Notes under the pieces: model-generated
What the model was told of the DNA's origin: nothing
Database searches by the model: none
Seen by the model: the letters and a program-made list of their open reading frames with translations, nothing else
Translations under genes and position numbers: made by a program
NCBI RefSeq assembly: GCF_022829465.1
Contig: NZ_JAKSXZ010000097.1
Coordinates: 186,001-250,000 of the forward strand
Reading direction: 5' to 3'
Origin: Methylobacterium sp. J-067
GTDB taxonomy: Bacteria > Pseudomonadota > Alphaproteobacteria > Rhizobiales > Beijerinckiaceae
Length of the DNA stretch: 64,000 nucleotides
Shown: in pieces, positions 18,289 to 27,066 of the stretch
Numbering within the stretch: position 1 is the first letter of the stretch
Layout of the letters: each line of letters opens with the position of its first letter

Positions 18289-18942
18289 TCAGGCGGGCGC
18301 CTTCGAGAGCAGCCGCCCCCCGGCCAGGGCGTTCAGCCCGATCACCCCCGCCACGACCACGGCGTGGACGAGGATATCGGACGCGGTGGCCTCCGCCGGA
18401 TGGAACGGCACGAGGAGCGTCGCGGCGGCGCCCGCGACGGCGAGGCCGGCGAGCGCCGCCGTCAGGTTCGGCCGCAGGGGACAGGCCCGGCGCAGCATCC
18501 CGACGATCAGCAGCGACAGCGGCACCGAGACGCAGACGAGGAAGCTGAAGCACCTCACCGGCTCGTGCGCGTCGCTGAGGTCGAGGGGCGGGGCGACCCA
18601 CGCCCGCAGGCAACCGAGGCCGCTCGCGCCGATCCAGAGGGCGGCGGCCGGCACGGGCAGCAGCGCCCAAGCCGGCGAGCGGCCCGGCACGCTTGTGGCG
18701 AAGGCCGCGTAGGCGGCGGTGATCGCGGTGAGGGCCCCGCCCGCCGCCGCGAGCCACAGATCGACCCGGCCGGCGCGGTGGTCGAGCCCGATCATCGCGA
18801 GTTTCGAGGCGAGCAACGTTCCGATGACGACGGCCGCGCCGATCCACAGCGCCGCCCGCAGTGCGGGGCGGGGCAGGGGCCGTACGGGTTCGAGGCGGCC
18901 GGCGAGATCCTCGACCAGCCGGTCGTGGCGCGTGTCCATCAT
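18289..18942 (-). CDS. NrsF-like (DUF1109) membrane anti-sigma factor
   Basis: A 217-residue protein with six predicted transmembrane helices and a short cytoplasmic N-terminus (MMDTRHDRLVEDLAG). It fits DUF1109 (NrsF), with the family Cys/Pro features GCLRAW, CFSFLVC and RRACPLRPN. In Caulobacter, NrsF holds an ECF sigma factor at the membrane until oxidant or metal stress is sensed by conserved cysteines; the same is likely here. Its ATG overlaps the sigma factor stop (ATGA at 18939-18942), the usual coupling of a sigma factor with its anti-sigma factor. Confidence 0.9.
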   Translation of the reverse strand: MMDTRHDRLVEDLAGRLEPVRPLPRPALRAALWIGAAVVIGTLLASKLAMIGLDHRAGRVDLWLAAAGGALTAITAAYAAFATSVPGRSPAWALLPVPAAALWIGASGLGCLRAWVAPPLDLSDAHEPVRCFSFLVCVSVPLSLLIVGMLRRACPLRPNLTAALAGLAVAGAAATLLVPFHPAEATASDILVHAVVVAGVIGLNALAGGRLLSKAPA

Positions 18943-19496
18943 TCGCCCCCCGGCGTGAGACTGGCCCGGAGCGCCTTCAGGGCCCGATGCAGGTTGACCT
19001 TCAGGGCGTTCTTGCTGCGCCCGGTGAGGGCGGCGGTCTCGTCGAGGCTCAGTTCGCGCAAACCCAGATGCTCCACCGCCTGCCGCTGCCCCTCCGGCAG
19101 CGCCGCCACCGCCCGCGCCAGGGCGGCACCGCGCTCGCGCGCCTCGATGCCCGCGCCGGGGGCGGGAAGGGGATCCACCTCCGCCTCGTAGGAGAGGGGA
19201 TCGAACACCTCCTGCGGCCGGCGCGCGGCCCGGCGCAGCCGGTCGATGGCCCGGCGCTGGGTGATGGCCCGCAGCCACGGCATGAAGGGGCGGGCGGGAT
19301 CGTAGCTCGCCCGCGCGGCGTGCAGGGTCATCAGCGTGTCCTGCACCACGTCGTCCACCGCGTCGCCACGCACGCCCTGCGCGCGTGCGAAGCCGGCGAT
19401 GACGGGCAGGCAGGCGCGCAGCAGCGCGCGGTAGGAGGCCGCATCGCCCCGCTGCGCCGCCGCCATCAGGCCCGCCAATTCGCCTTCGAGCGCCAT
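18939..19496 (-). CDS. ECF sigma factor, SigF-like, paired with NrsF
   Basis: A 185-residue sigma-70 family protein. Region 2 is at about 35-85 (VDDVVQDTLMTLH, PFMPWLRAITQRRAIDRLRR). Region 4 is at about 120-180 (LPEGQRQAVEHLGLRELSLDETAALTGRSKNALKVNLHRALKAL). ATG 19496 begins the domain, with GGAAGCGGA before it; longer readings add only a low-complexity tail. It is released from the downstream, translationally coupled NrsF protein under stress, by analogy with Caulobacter SigF. I did not find a clear GTAACC-type self-promoter upstream. Confidence 0.92.
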   Translation of the reverse strand: MALEGELAGLMAAAQRGDAASYRALLRACLPVIAGFARAQGVRGDAVDDVVQDTLMTLHAARASYDPARPFMPWLRAITQRRAIDRLRRAARRPQEVFDPLSYEAEVDPLPAPGAGIEARERGAALARAVAALPEGQRQAVEHLGLRELSLDETAALTGRSKNALKVNLHRALKALRASLTPGGE

Positions 19497-19606
19497 TCCG
19501 CTTCCGGCCCGTGCCTCTCCGCGTGCGCTTTCTAGCGCAGCCGGCCGAAATGCGCGACCGACCGGGGTGAACCCGCCGGCTCCGAAGGCGAACGAGGCGG
19601 CCATGG

Positions 19607-20302
19607 CTAACCTCCCGTCCGCGCGGCGCCGATCACGTGGCCTGCTCCGTCCTGCACGATCACGGCGGCGGCCTCGCCCGCCGGCCAGGGCAGGGTCCAT
19701 TCCCGTGCTGCGCCGGTCCAGCGGCCGATCTCGGCGACGGAGCGGACGACGTTCGCCTGCTTGATGGTGCGCCCGGCATTCTCGCCACGGGCGACGGATG
19801 TCACGTGGCTTGGATCGAACCCGACGAGGGTGACGGTGCCGGAGCCCGTCCCGGCGCCGAGGCGCACCCGGAGGCCGCCCTCGCGCGCGAGGCTCACCGG
19901 CACGGCCTCGCCGCCCCCCGCTTTCGCCGCCGCGATGGCCGCGCGGACGGCGGCCTCCTGCGAGCCCACGAGGCCTGTCTGCCCGTCAATCACGGCCTGG
20001 GGGGTGTAGACCTGCCCGTCCAACCGCTTCGCATAGGCGTTCTGCCGCTCGGTCGCCGCGGGCAGGGAGTAGGTGTCTCGCCAGTCGAGATGGTTCCAGT
20101 AGGTCACGTGGTAGGCGAGGGGCAGAACGTCGCCGCCCTCGCGGGCCAGGGCGCCGATCAGCGCCTCGGCGGGCGGGCAGGACGAGCAGCTCTGCGACGT
20201 GAACAGCTCCACCACCACCGGTCGGGCGGCGGCGGGCGCGAGGCCGGCAAGCAGCGCCAGGGCAGCGGCCGGGAGGAGGCGAATGGAAGGCTTCTGTCTC
20301 AT
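19607..20302 (-). CDS. DUF1223 exported thioredoxin-like protein
   Basis: A 231-residue protein with a cleavable signal peptide (LLPAAALALLAGLAPAAA). The DUF1223 domain follows immediately: VVELFTSQSCSSCPPAEALI with a CSSC redox pair at about 38-41, then YHVTYWNHLDWRDTYS and VYTPQAVIDGQ. ATG 20302 has GGAG upstream. The family has a thioredoxin fold and is expected to act in the periplasm on thiols or metals. It sits upstream of the ECF/NrsF pair on the same strand, so it could belong to the same stress response; that is an inference. Confidence 0.9.
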   Translation of the reverse strand: MRQKPSIRLLPAAALALLAGLAPAAARPVVVELFTSQSCSSCPPAEALIGALAREGGDVLPLAYHVTYWNHLDWRDTYSLPAATERQNAYAKRLDGQVYTPQAVIDGQTGLVGSQEAAVRAAIAAAKAGGGEAVPVSLAREGGLRVRLGAGTGSGTVTLVGFDPSHVTSVARGENAGRTIKQANVVRSVAEIGRWTGAAREWTLPWPAGEAAAVIVQDGAGHVIGAARTGG

Positions 20303-20366
20303 GGAAGGCTCCGGCGGGTCGCGAACCGCGCCCCTGCCCGCTTGTTCGGCGGAGGGAGCGTTCCGG

Positions 20367-21152
20367 TTACGCCGACGGGCTTCCGAAGCGGGCGACATCG
20401 CGCAGAAGGTCCACGAAGACCCTCGCCCCATGGTCGAGCAGGCGCTCTCCCGCCTCCGCGCTGCCGAGCCGGGCATCGCCGACGGCGCCGGCCGGGTTGA
20501 GATCTCCGGCCTTCCAGGCGAGCGCCGCCGGGCGGCCGGTGCGCAGCACGGTGTGGGTACGGGCGATCTCGGCCCCGCGCGAGGGGTAATCGGCAATCTT
20601 GTCCCGGCGCACGAGATCGGGGCGCAGGGCCAGCATCAGCGCCGTCTCGATCCCGCCGGCATGGATACCGTGGGTGATCTCGTCGGCCGGGAACAGGCCG
20701 TCCGGGTAGCCGAGCCGGCTCCACGAGGTCGTGACCGCGACCATGCCGAGCCGGTTGCGCAAATCCCCGGCCACGAGGTCGATCAGGGCCGAATTGCCGC
20801 CGTGACTCGTGACGAGGACGAGGCGCTTGCAACCCGCGCGGGCGATGCCGGTGCCGATCTCGGTCCAGGCGGCGAGCGCCGTCGTGGTGGTGAGGGTGAG
20901 CGTGCCGGGGAAGTCGTCGTGCTCATCGGACTTGCCGATGGTCTGGATCGGCAGGATCAGCGCGTCGATGTCGTCCGGCGTCAGCGCGACGACCCGGTCG
21001 AGATAGCCCCGCGCGATGTCGGTGTCCGTCGAGAGCGGCAGGTGCGGCCCGTGCTGCTCGGTGGCGGCGACGGGCAGGACGGCGACCGTCCGCGCCATGT
21101 CGCAGGCGGCGAATTCCTCGGTCGTCAGGTCGGACCAGTAACGCGCCGCCAT
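20367..21152 (-). CDS. Creatininase family amidohydrolase
   Basis: A 261-residue protein with the complete metal site of the family: Glu32 and His34 in EQHGPHLPL, Asp43, His117 in SHGGN, and Glu169 in HAGGIET. SDEHDDFPGTL near 75-85 is the usual substrate-side loop. Family members include creatinine amidohydrolase, the FAPy deformylase ArfB and the mycofactocin peptidase MftE. No mycofactocin or riboflavin-precursor genes are adjacent, so the substrate is open. It lies 65 bp downstream of cheZ. Confidence 0.88.
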   Translation of the reverse strand: MAARYWSDLTTEEFAACDMARTVAVLPVAATEQHGPHLPLSTDTDIARGYLDRVVALTPDDIDALILPIQTIGKSDEHDDFPGTLTLTTTTALAAWTEIGTGIARAGCKRLVLVTSHGGNSALIDLVAGDLRNRLGMVAVTTSWSRLGYPDGLFPADEITHGIHAGGIETALMLALRPDLVRRDKIADYPSRGAEIARTHTVLRTGRPAALAWKAGDLNPAGAVGDARLGSAEAGERLLDHGARVFVDLLRDVARFGSPSA

Positions 21153-21217
21153 TCCCTTACACCGTCCGAACCCGGCCCGGTAACGGTGTAACCGTCTCCC
21201 GGCGCCGGAGTCGACCG

Positions 21218-21754
21218 TCAGGCGAAGAGGGCGTCGATGTCGTCCTGGCTGGTGGCGATCTCCTCCGCCTGCGGCCCGTTGAGCATCAGCTCGGCGGCCC
21301 GCTCGCGACGGGCGCGCTCGGCCGGGTCGGAGATGGCGGCATCCCGCGCCCGGACGGCGCCGATGAAGCGGTCGAGCCGCTGCTCGAAGCTCTGCAGCGC
21401 GCTCACCACCTTGGAGATGCGCTGGCCGGTGATGTCCTGAAAGGCACAGGCCTCGAAGATCGTCCCGACATGCTCCTCGAGGTCGGGGCGCGCCGCGGGA
21501 CCGTCCGGCAGGTTCAGGATCGACTCGGCGGCGGCCATGATCCGGTTGGTGGCGCCCGCCGTGGCGGCGAGGACGCTGCCCAGCTCCTCATGCGCCATGG
21601 GGATCCGGTCGCGGGTCATCTCATTGGCACGCAGGGCCGCGATCTCCTCGCGCATATGCGTGATGTATTCGGCGATCTGGATCAGTTCGGAGACCACGGC
21701 GGTCGATTCGAACTCTCGGATATCGGCGGATTGTCTCCACAGCGCGTCAGACAT
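21218..21754 (-). CDS. cheZ: CheZ-like CheY-P phosphatase
   Basis: A 178-residue helical protein. The key motif is CAFQDITGQRISKV at 103-116, where Asp107 and Gln111 match the catalytic pair Asp143/Gln147 of E. coli CheZ. The C-terminus ends DDIDALFA, which resembles the amphipathic CheY-docking tail. It is shorter than enteric CheZ, as is usual for alphaproteobacterial forms. It lies 104 bp downstream of a cheY gene in the same orientation, away from any main chemotaxis cluster in this window. It should quench the phosphorylated response regulator that reports to the flagellar motor. Confidence 0.85.
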   Translation of the reverse strand: MSDALWRQSADIREFESTAVVSELIQIAEYITHMREEIAALRANEMTRDRIPMAHEELGSVLAATAGATNRIMAAAESILNLPDGPAARPDLEEHVGTIFEACAFQDITGQRISKVVSALQSFEQRLDRFIGAVRARDAAISDPAERARRERAAELMLNGPQAEEIATSQDDIDALFA

Positions 21755-21858
21755 CTGATCTACCTCGAGTGCCGGACCACCTTCTGTGACCCGCCCGTCC
21801 CCCCCGCAGTCTTGCCGGGGGCACGCGGCGGATCCGCCGTCGCACCCCGGCGGGGCCG

Positions 21859-22242
21859 TCAGCTGCCGCAGACGGCTTCGATCTTCGACTTCAGCGTGGC
21901 CGCGTTGAACGGCTTCACGATGTAGTTGTTCACGCCCGCCTTCTTGGCGGCGATGACGTTCTCGGTCTTCGACTCGGCGGTGACCATGATGAACGGCGTC
22001 GTGCGCAGCGCCTCGTCGGCGCGGACATGGCGCAGGAGCTCGTAGCCGGTCATCGGCTCCATGTTCCAGTCCGAGATGACGAGACCGTACTTACGGCCTT
22101 TCATCCGGGCGAGGGCGGCCGTCCCGTCGGAGGCGTCGTCCACCTCTTCGAAGCCGAGCTGCTTCAGCAGGTTGCGGATAATGCGGACCATCGTCTGATA
22201 ATCATCGACGACGAGGATCGGCATGCTCAGGTCGAGAGCCAT
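21859..22242 (-). CDS. cheY: CheY-like single-domain response regulator
   Basis: A 127-residue receiver domain with no output domain. The acidic pocket Asp13/Asp14, the phospho-acceptor Asp58 (VISDWNMEPM), the switch Thr in FIMVTAES, and the Lys in YIVKPFN are all present. It is probably phosphorylated by a CheA elsewhere and binds the flagellar switch. The following gene encodes the CheZ-like phosphatase. A perfect palindrome CGGCGGATCCGCCG lies between the two genes at 21826-21839. Confidence 0.94.
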   Translation of the reverse strand: MALDLSMPILVVDDYQTMVRIIRNLLKQLGFEEVDDASDGTAALARMKGRKYGLVISDWNMEPMTGYELLRHVRADEALRTTPFIMVTAESKTENVIAAKKAGVNNYIVKPFNAATLKSKIEAVCGS

Positions 22243-22485
22243 GAACCAAATGCTCCGAAGTCACCCGGGAAATTGAAATCCCGGATCGTTGGATTGTCGT
22301 GTCCGCCGGAAGGACCGTGCGGAACCTGTTGTGACCCTAGCTCCGACCGCGTTGCAAAGGCGTTAAAGCGGTCGATGAGAGCTCGCTTGACCGGCTCGGC
22401 CCGTTTCGGCAGGGTCCGGCCGCGTCGGGGCCCGGGCGGGCGCCCCGGCCTTCCCGCGCTCTCGCGAGTTTCGATCCCAGATCCG

Positions 22486-23472
22486 ATGGCCTCAGGCGAC
22501 GATACGACCGCGCGGCCCTTCCACCTTTGCCGTGTGGACGAGCCCGTGCCGGCCGCCCTGCGCGGAGCCGTGGCGGCGATCGGCAATTTCGACGGCGTAC
22601 ACCGTGGCCACAGGGCGTTGGCGGCTGCCGTGCGCGAGGAGGCGAGGGCGGGGGACCACCCCGCCGTGGCCCTCACCTTCGAGCCGCATCCCCGTGCCTT
22701 CTTCCGCCCCGAGGCGCCGATGTTCCGGCTGACCGGGGAGCACGCGAAGGAGATCCTCTTCGCCCACAGCGGCCTCGATGGGCTGATCGTCCGGCGCTTC
22801 GACGCCGATCTGGCGGGGACGAGCGCTCGCGCCTTCGTGATGGATTTTTTGCGCGACGGGCTCGGCCTGTCGGGCGTGGTGGTGGGTCACGACTTCCATT
22901 TCGGCCGCGCGCGCGAGGGCACGCCGTCCCTGCTGCGCGATCTGTGCCGCGAGGCGGGGCTCACCTGCCGCCTCGTGGATCCCGTGGCCCTGTTGGGGGA
23001 GGAGGAGCCGGTGTCGTCCAGCAAGATCCGCAATGCGCTCGCCGACGGGGACGTGGCGCGGGCGAACGCGCTGCTCGGCTACCGCTGGTTCGTGACGGCC
23101 GAGGTCCGCCACGGCGACAAGCGCGGGCGCGTCCTGGGCTACCCCACCGCGAACCTGATGCTCGCCGATTGCGCCCTTGCGCACGGCATCTACGCCGTGC
23201 GCATCAAGCTGCCGGACGGCGCGATCAAGGACGGGGTGGCGAGCTACGGCCGACGGCCGACCTTCGATGACGGTGCGCCGCTTCTCGAAGTGAATCTGTT
23301 CGACTTCGCGGGCGACCTTTACGGCCAGGAACTGGCCGTGGAGTTCGTCGCCTACATCCGGGGCGAGGAGCGCTTCGCCAGCGCCGACGACCTCATCGCG
23401 CGGATGCATCTCGACGCTGCCGAAGCGAAGCGGCTCCTCGCGGCGGATGCCGTGCCGTCCATGCTCGCCTGA
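22486..23472 (+). CDS. ribF: Bifunctional riboflavin kinase/FMN adenylyltransferase
   Basis: A 328-residue enzyme that makes FMN and then FAD from riboflavin. The N-terminal adenylyltransferase half has IGNFDGVHRGH (about 32-42), FEPHPRAFF, and VSSSKIRNAL near 180. The C-terminal riboflavin kinase half has RVLGYPTANL near 217-226 and HGIYAVRI. ATG 22486 gives the normal length and precedes the fold by about 30 residues. The stretch 22243-22485 separates it from the divergent cheY gene. I see no FMN riboswitch in it. Confidence 0.96.
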   Translation: MASGDDTTARPFHLCRVDEPVPAALRGAVAAIGNFDGVHRGHRALAAAVREEARAGDHPAVALTFEPHPRAFFRPEAPMFRLTGEHAKEILFAHSGLDGLIVRRFDADLAGTSARAFVMDFLRDGLGLSGVVVGHDFHFGRAREGTPSLLRDLCREAGLTCRLVDPVALLGEEEPVSSSKIRNALADGDVARANALLGYRWFVTAEVRHGDKRGRVLGYPTANLMLADCALAHGIYAVRIKLPDGAIKDGVASYGRRPTFDDGAPLLEVNLFDFAGDLYGQELAVEFVAYIRGEERFASADDLIARMHLDAAEAKRLLAADAVPSMLA

Positions 23473-23521
23473 ACGGGCGGGACGGGTATAGAAAGGCGCG
23501 AATTGTCGTCGGAGGCGTGAC

Positions 23522-23740
23522 GTGCTGGGCCGTTTGGATCGGGGAAATTCGGGTGAGGCGGTCGTCTCCTACGGCGACGGCACGATGCGGGTGGTGAAGC
23601 CCGGCGCCTTCGTGCGCTGCGCGGTGACAGGGGACGCGATCCCCCTCGACAATCTCCGCTATTGGAGCGTCGCGAAGCAGGAGGCCTACGCCACGCCCGA
23701 GGCGCTCATGCAGCGCTTGAAGGAATACGGGCGTCCGTAA
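23522..23740 (+). CDS. DUF2093 domain protein
   Basis: A 72-residue protein with a GTG start at 23522, preceded by GGAGG at good spacing. The core VVSYGDGTMRVVKPGAFVRC and AIPLDNLRYWSV is the DUF2093 signature of Alphaproteobacteria. Function unknown. In many relatives it is the last gene of the acyltransferase-waaA-lpxK operon; here it is next to lpxK but in the opposite, convergent orientation, 50 bp after ribF. Confidence 0.88.
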   Translation: MLGRLDRGNSGEAVVSYGDGTMRVVKPGAFVRCAVTGDAIPLDNLRYWSVAKQEAYATPEALMQRLKEYGRP

Positions 23741-23780
23741 GCTGCGCCAACGGGTTGCACCAGAAACTCAACGACCAACT

Positions 23781-24773
23781 TTAACGGGGTTTCGGCGACG
23801 CTGACAGCGCGGCGGCCAGCTGCTGCCGCAGTGGTTCGGGCTCGGCGAAGACGAGCCTGACCGCCAGCACAGCGACCCGCGCCAGGACATCCTTCGGGAG
23901 GCGGACGGCGTCCTTCTCCGTCGTGATGAGCCGCGCGCCGAGGCGATCCGCGTCCGCCGCCAGCCGCGCAAGGTCGCTGTCGCGATAAGGGTGATGGTCC
24001 GGGAAGGCGCGGGTCTCAGCCAGCACGGCGCCCTGCTCCCGAAGCGTCGCGAAGAATTTCTCCGGCCGCCCGATCCCGGCAAAGGCCAGCCAGCGCCCGC
24101 CCGCGAGGTCGGCCCGCTCCGGCACGAGCCGCGCCCGGTGGACGGGCAGCCCCCGCGCCTTCGCCTGCGCGGTCACGGCCTCACCCGCCGCACCCTCGCC
24201 GATGAGGATCACCCCGCCGACATGCGCCCATTGCCGCTCCAATGGCACGCGCAAGGGGCCTGCGGGGAACACGCGGCCGTTGCCGATCCCGGCGGCGGCA
24301 TCGACCACGGCGAAGGAAAGGTCCTTCGCGAGGCTCGGATTCTGCAACCCATCGTCCATCACGATGGCGGTGGCGCCGAGGCTACGGCACAGGGCGGCCC
24401 CGGCCGGGCGGTCGCGGGCGATCACGGCGGGCGCGGCCCGGGCGAGAAGGAGCGGTTCGTCGCCCACGTCGGCGGCCCGGTGCACGGCGGGCGCGACCCG
24501 AACGGGGCCGGGGAGGCGTCCGCCATAGCCCCGGCTGAGGAAGGCGGGCGAGGCGCCGAGGTCGCGCAGGATCGCCGCCACAGCCAGCGCCGAGGGTGTC
24601 TTGCCAGCCCCGCCGAGGGTGAAGTTGCCGAGGCATATGACGGGGCAGGGGGCGTGTGCGCCCGGCCTGTCCATGCGGCGGGCGCCGGCCGCGCCGTAAA
24701 GCGCGCCGAGGGGCGCGAGAAGCCGCGCCATCGGATGGCGAGGCCCGGCCTGCCAGAAGCCGGGCGGGCGCAT
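23781..24773 (-). CDS. lpxK: Tetraacyldisaccharide 4'-kinase
   Basis: A 330-residue inner-membrane enzyme that phosphorylates the 4' position of the lipid A disaccharide precursor. The P-loop is NFTLGGAGKTP near 48-58. Other family blocks are FLSRGYGG, VMDDGLQNPSL (catalytic Asp region) and TTEKDAVRLP. ATG 24773 overlaps the waaA stop by one base (TGATG), so the two are coupled. It is the third gene of an acyltransferase-waaA-lpxK operon for LPS lipid A-Kdo assembly. Confidence 0.96.
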   Translation of the reverse strand: MRPPGFWQAGPRHPMARLLAPLGALYGAAGARRMDRPGAHAPCPVICLGNFTLGGAGKTPSALAVAAILRDLGASPAFLSRGYGGRLPGPVRVAPAVHRAADVGDEPLLLARAAPAVIARDRPAGAALCRSLGATAIVMDDGLQNPSLAKDLSFAVVDAAAGIGNGRVFPAGPLRVPLERQWAHVGGVILIGEGAAGEAVTAQAKARGLPVHRARLVPERADLAGGRWLAFAGIGRPEKFFATLREQGAVLAETRAFPDHHPYRDSDLARLAADADRLGARLITTEKDAVRLPKDVLARVAVLAVRLVFAEPEPLRQQLAAALSASPKPR

Positions 24774-26092
24774 CAGGCCCGGCCGCGCGCCGCCGGGTGC
24801 AGCCCCTGCAGCTTCATCTGCGCCACGAACGGATCGAGTACCGCCAGGGTGCGCGCCACCGCGCCCTCGAAGGGCTGCAGGGCGGCGTGTCCCGCCTCGG
24901 CCATCGTCGCGAGGCGCGCCGGATCGTCGAGCAGCCGCCCGACGGAATCGGCGAGTTCGGCGCCGTTGGCGACGAGGGCCGCGCCGCCCGCCCGGTCGAG
25001 GGCATCGTAGACCTGCGCGAAATTGCCCGTATGCGGCCCGTGCAGCACCGCCGCGTCGAGGCGCACGGGCTCGATGGGGTTCTGTCCGCCGCGCGGCACC
25101 AGCGATCCGCCGACGAAGACGAGGGGGCTGAGCCGGTAGAACAGACCGAGTTCGCCGATCGTGTCCGCGACGTAGAGGTCGACGCCCGGATGCGGGCGCC
25201 CCCCCGCCGAGCGCCGGGCGCTGCGCAGGCCGGCGGCGGTGGCGCAGGCGGCGGCCTCGGCGCCCCGGCCGGGATGGCGGGGGGCGAGCACCGTCAGGAG
25301 GTTCGGGAAGCGGTTCTTCAGCTCCGCATGGGCGTGGGCGATGGCCGCCTCCTCGCCGGGATGCGTGCTCGCCGCCAGCCAGACCGGACGCCCGGTCAGC
25401 ATCGGCCGAAGGTAGTTCAGTTGCTGCGGGTCCACGGGCGGGACCGGCGCGTCGAACTTCAGGTTCCCGGCGATGGAGACGCGCGGGGCGCCGAGCTGAG
25501 CGAAGCGGGCACCGTCCTCCTCCGTCTGCGCGAGGCAGACGGCGATCCGCGACAGCAGCGCCGCCGCCGTGCGCTTGGCGCGCTCCCAGCCTCGGAAGGA
25601 GCGTTCCGACATCCGCCCGTTCACGAGGATCAGCGGGATGTCGCGCTCGTCCAGGGCGACGATGGTGTTCGGCCAGATCTCCGATTCGGCAACCACGGCG
25701 ATGTCGGGCTGCCAATGGTCGAGGAAGCGCTCGATCCAGCGGGGCGCGTCGAGGGGCATGTATTGATGCACCGCGCCGGGCGGCAGGCGCGCGCCGATCA
25801 GGTCGGCGGCGGTGCGGGTGCCGGTGGTGACGAGCACCGAGTAGCGGCGGGCGATCATGCCCTCCACCAGGGCGACGAGGGACAGGACCTCGCCAACGCT
25901 CGCGCCGTGCATCCACACGAGCGGGCCGACCGGACGGGCCCGGCCCGGCAGGCCGCGCCGCTCACCCAGCCGGCGCGGATCCTCCTTCCCGCGACGGGCG
26001 CGCCACGCGAGCAGTCCCGCCACGGCCGGCTCGCCGACGCGCAGGCCGGTGCGGTAGAGCCGCAGGGGCAATGTCAGCGGGGCCGGCCTCAT
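24773..26092 (-). CDS. waaA: 3-deoxy-D-manno-octulosonic acid (Kdo) transferase
   Basis: A 439-residue GT30 glycosyltransferase that adds Kdo to lipid IVA at the cytoplasmic face of the inner membrane. The catalytic Glu lies in HGASVGEVLS near 63. Other blocks are VAESEIWPN, LVNGRMSERSFRGW, and PIEPVRL near the nucleotide-binding site in the C-terminal half. The start overlaps the acyltransferase stop (ATGA at 26089-26092), and the stop overlaps the lpxK start. Confidence 0.96.
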   Translation of the reverse strand: MRPAPLTLPLRLYRTGLRVGEPAVAGLLAWRARRGKEDPRRLGERRGLPGRARPVGPLVWMHGASVGEVLSLVALVEGMIARRYSVLVTTGTRTAADLIGARLPPGAVHQYMPLDAPRWIERFLDHWQPDIAVVAESEIWPNTIVALDERDIPLILVNGRMSERSFRGWERAKRTAAALLSRIAVCLAQTEEDGARFAQLGAPRVSIAGNLKFDAPVPPVDPQQLNYLRPMLTGRPVWLAASTHPGEEAAIAHAHAELKNRFPNLLTVLAPRHPGRGAEAAACATAAGLRSARRSAGGRPHPGVDLYVADTIGELGLFYRLSPLVFVGGSLVPRGGQNPIEPVRLDAAVLHGPHTGNFAQVYDALDRAGGAALVANGAELADSVGRLLDDPARLATMAEAGHAALQPFEGAVARTLAVLDPFVAQMKLQGLHPAARGRA

Positions 26093-26880
26093 ACGGCGAC
26101 CTCCGGCATGGCCGCCGCCGGGGCGACGCTGTGCCCGTAATAGGCAGCGCGGTCAGGCCGCCCGACCAGGGCGTAGGCGCGGGCGTGGACCCGGTCCATT
26201 TCCGTCTCGACGAGGAGGCGCAGGCGCTCGAACGCCTCGCCCTCGCACTCGCGGGGCACGAAGACCGGATCGCCCAGCACGATCGCCGCCCGGCCGAAGG
26301 GCAGGGCGAGGCAGGCGCGATCCCAGGAGCCGAAGCGGATATGGCGGCTCATCACCACCGCCGAGGGCACGATGGGCCGCCCCGAGAACCGCGCCAGGGT
26401 GAGGATGCCGGCATCGCAGCGCCGCGTCACCTTCGGCACGTCGGCGCTGAAGGCGACGCATTCCCCGGCCTTCAGGGCCTTGAGCATGGCGCGCAGACCC
26501 TCCGCCCCGCCCTTGGAGCGGGCATCGGCCGTCCGCCGCCGGCCACGGGCCCCGGAGGCGCGCATCACCCGCACGCCCAGGCGTTCGAGGGCGATGGTGT
26601 TGATGTCCCCGTCCGGGTTGCGGGAGATGATCGTCGCGACGCGGTCGGTGGCGCGCATCATCAGCGGCATCTGGATGTGCTGGCCGTGCCACATGCCGAA
26701 GATGGCGGGCAATTGCGCGTCGAGCCACGCATTCGCGGCCGGCAAGTCGCCCGCGAACCCCGCGCCCGTCTCCATGGTGAAGCGGTTGGTGGCGCGGACG
26801 AGGCGCAGATAGCCGGCGGCGAGACGCCCAAGCGCCCGCTTCACGAGCGGCTGTCGAAGGAGGCGCTTGAAGAAACTCAT
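26089..26880 (-). CDS. Lysophospholipid acyltransferase family protein (DUF374)
   Basis: A 263-residue protein. ATG 26880 begins MSFFKRLLRQPLVKRAL, a basic amphipathic helix followed by a probable membrane-associated segment. The core FGMWHGQHIQMPLMM and ISRNPDGDINT (about 60-88), then GGAEGLRAMLKALKAGECVAFSADVPK, match DUF374, a relative of the PlsC/LpxL acyltransferases. It heads the operon with waaA and lpxK and so probably acylates a lipid A or phospholipid precursor; the acyl acceptor is not known. A longer frame from 26988 lacks a good ribosome site. Confidence 0.88.
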   Translation of the reverse strand: MSFFKRLLRQPLVKRALGRLAAGYLRLVRATNRFTMETGAGFAGDLPAANAWLDAQLPAIFGMWHGQHIQMPLMMRATDRVATIISRNPDGDINTIALERLGVRVMRASGARGRRRTADARSKGGAEGLRAMLKALKAGECVAFSADVPKVTRRCDAGILTLARFSGRPIVPSAVVMSRHIRFGSWDRACLALPFGRAAIVLGDPVFVPRECEGEAFERLRLLVETEMDRVHARAYALVGRPDRAAYYGHSVAPAAAMPEVAV

Positions 26881-27014
26881 CACGGCCCGCGTGTCAGGCC
26901 CGGCGGCATAGCCCCGCGAGCCGGCTCGGTTCAAGCCGCCCAAGCCAGACAATCGCTCATCCCGAGAGGCAAGAGCCATCGCGCACACGACTCACAAAGG
27001 CGTGTCATGGCTTG

Positions 27015-27031
27015 TTTTGAACGATTACAAA
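27015..27031 (+). promoter_or_regulatory. Irr-type iron control element (ICE-like box)
   Basis: TTTTGAACGATTACAAA lies 36 bp before the start of the VIT-family gene. It differs at only three defined positions from the alphaproteobacterial ICE consensus TTTAGAANNNTTCTAAA as I remember it. The two halves are partly palindromic. A second short palindrome GGAACCGTTCC follows at 27041-27051. In relatives, MbfA-type iron exporter genes are controlled by Irr, so the site suits the gene; the assignment is an inference. Confidence 0.55.
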
Positions 27032-27066
27032 CTGGAGATTGGAACCGTTCCAGGGAAAGGACGGCG

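Noticed and set aside
21826-21839. Palindrome CGGCGGATCCGCCG between cheY and cheZ
   Set aside because: Perfect but short and very GC-rich; such palindromes are common by chance in this composition, and no T-run follows.
22243-22485. FMN riboswitch upstream of ribF
   Set aside because: I could not find the conserved stems and loops of the RFN element. The gap fits ordinary divergent promoters for cheY and ribF.
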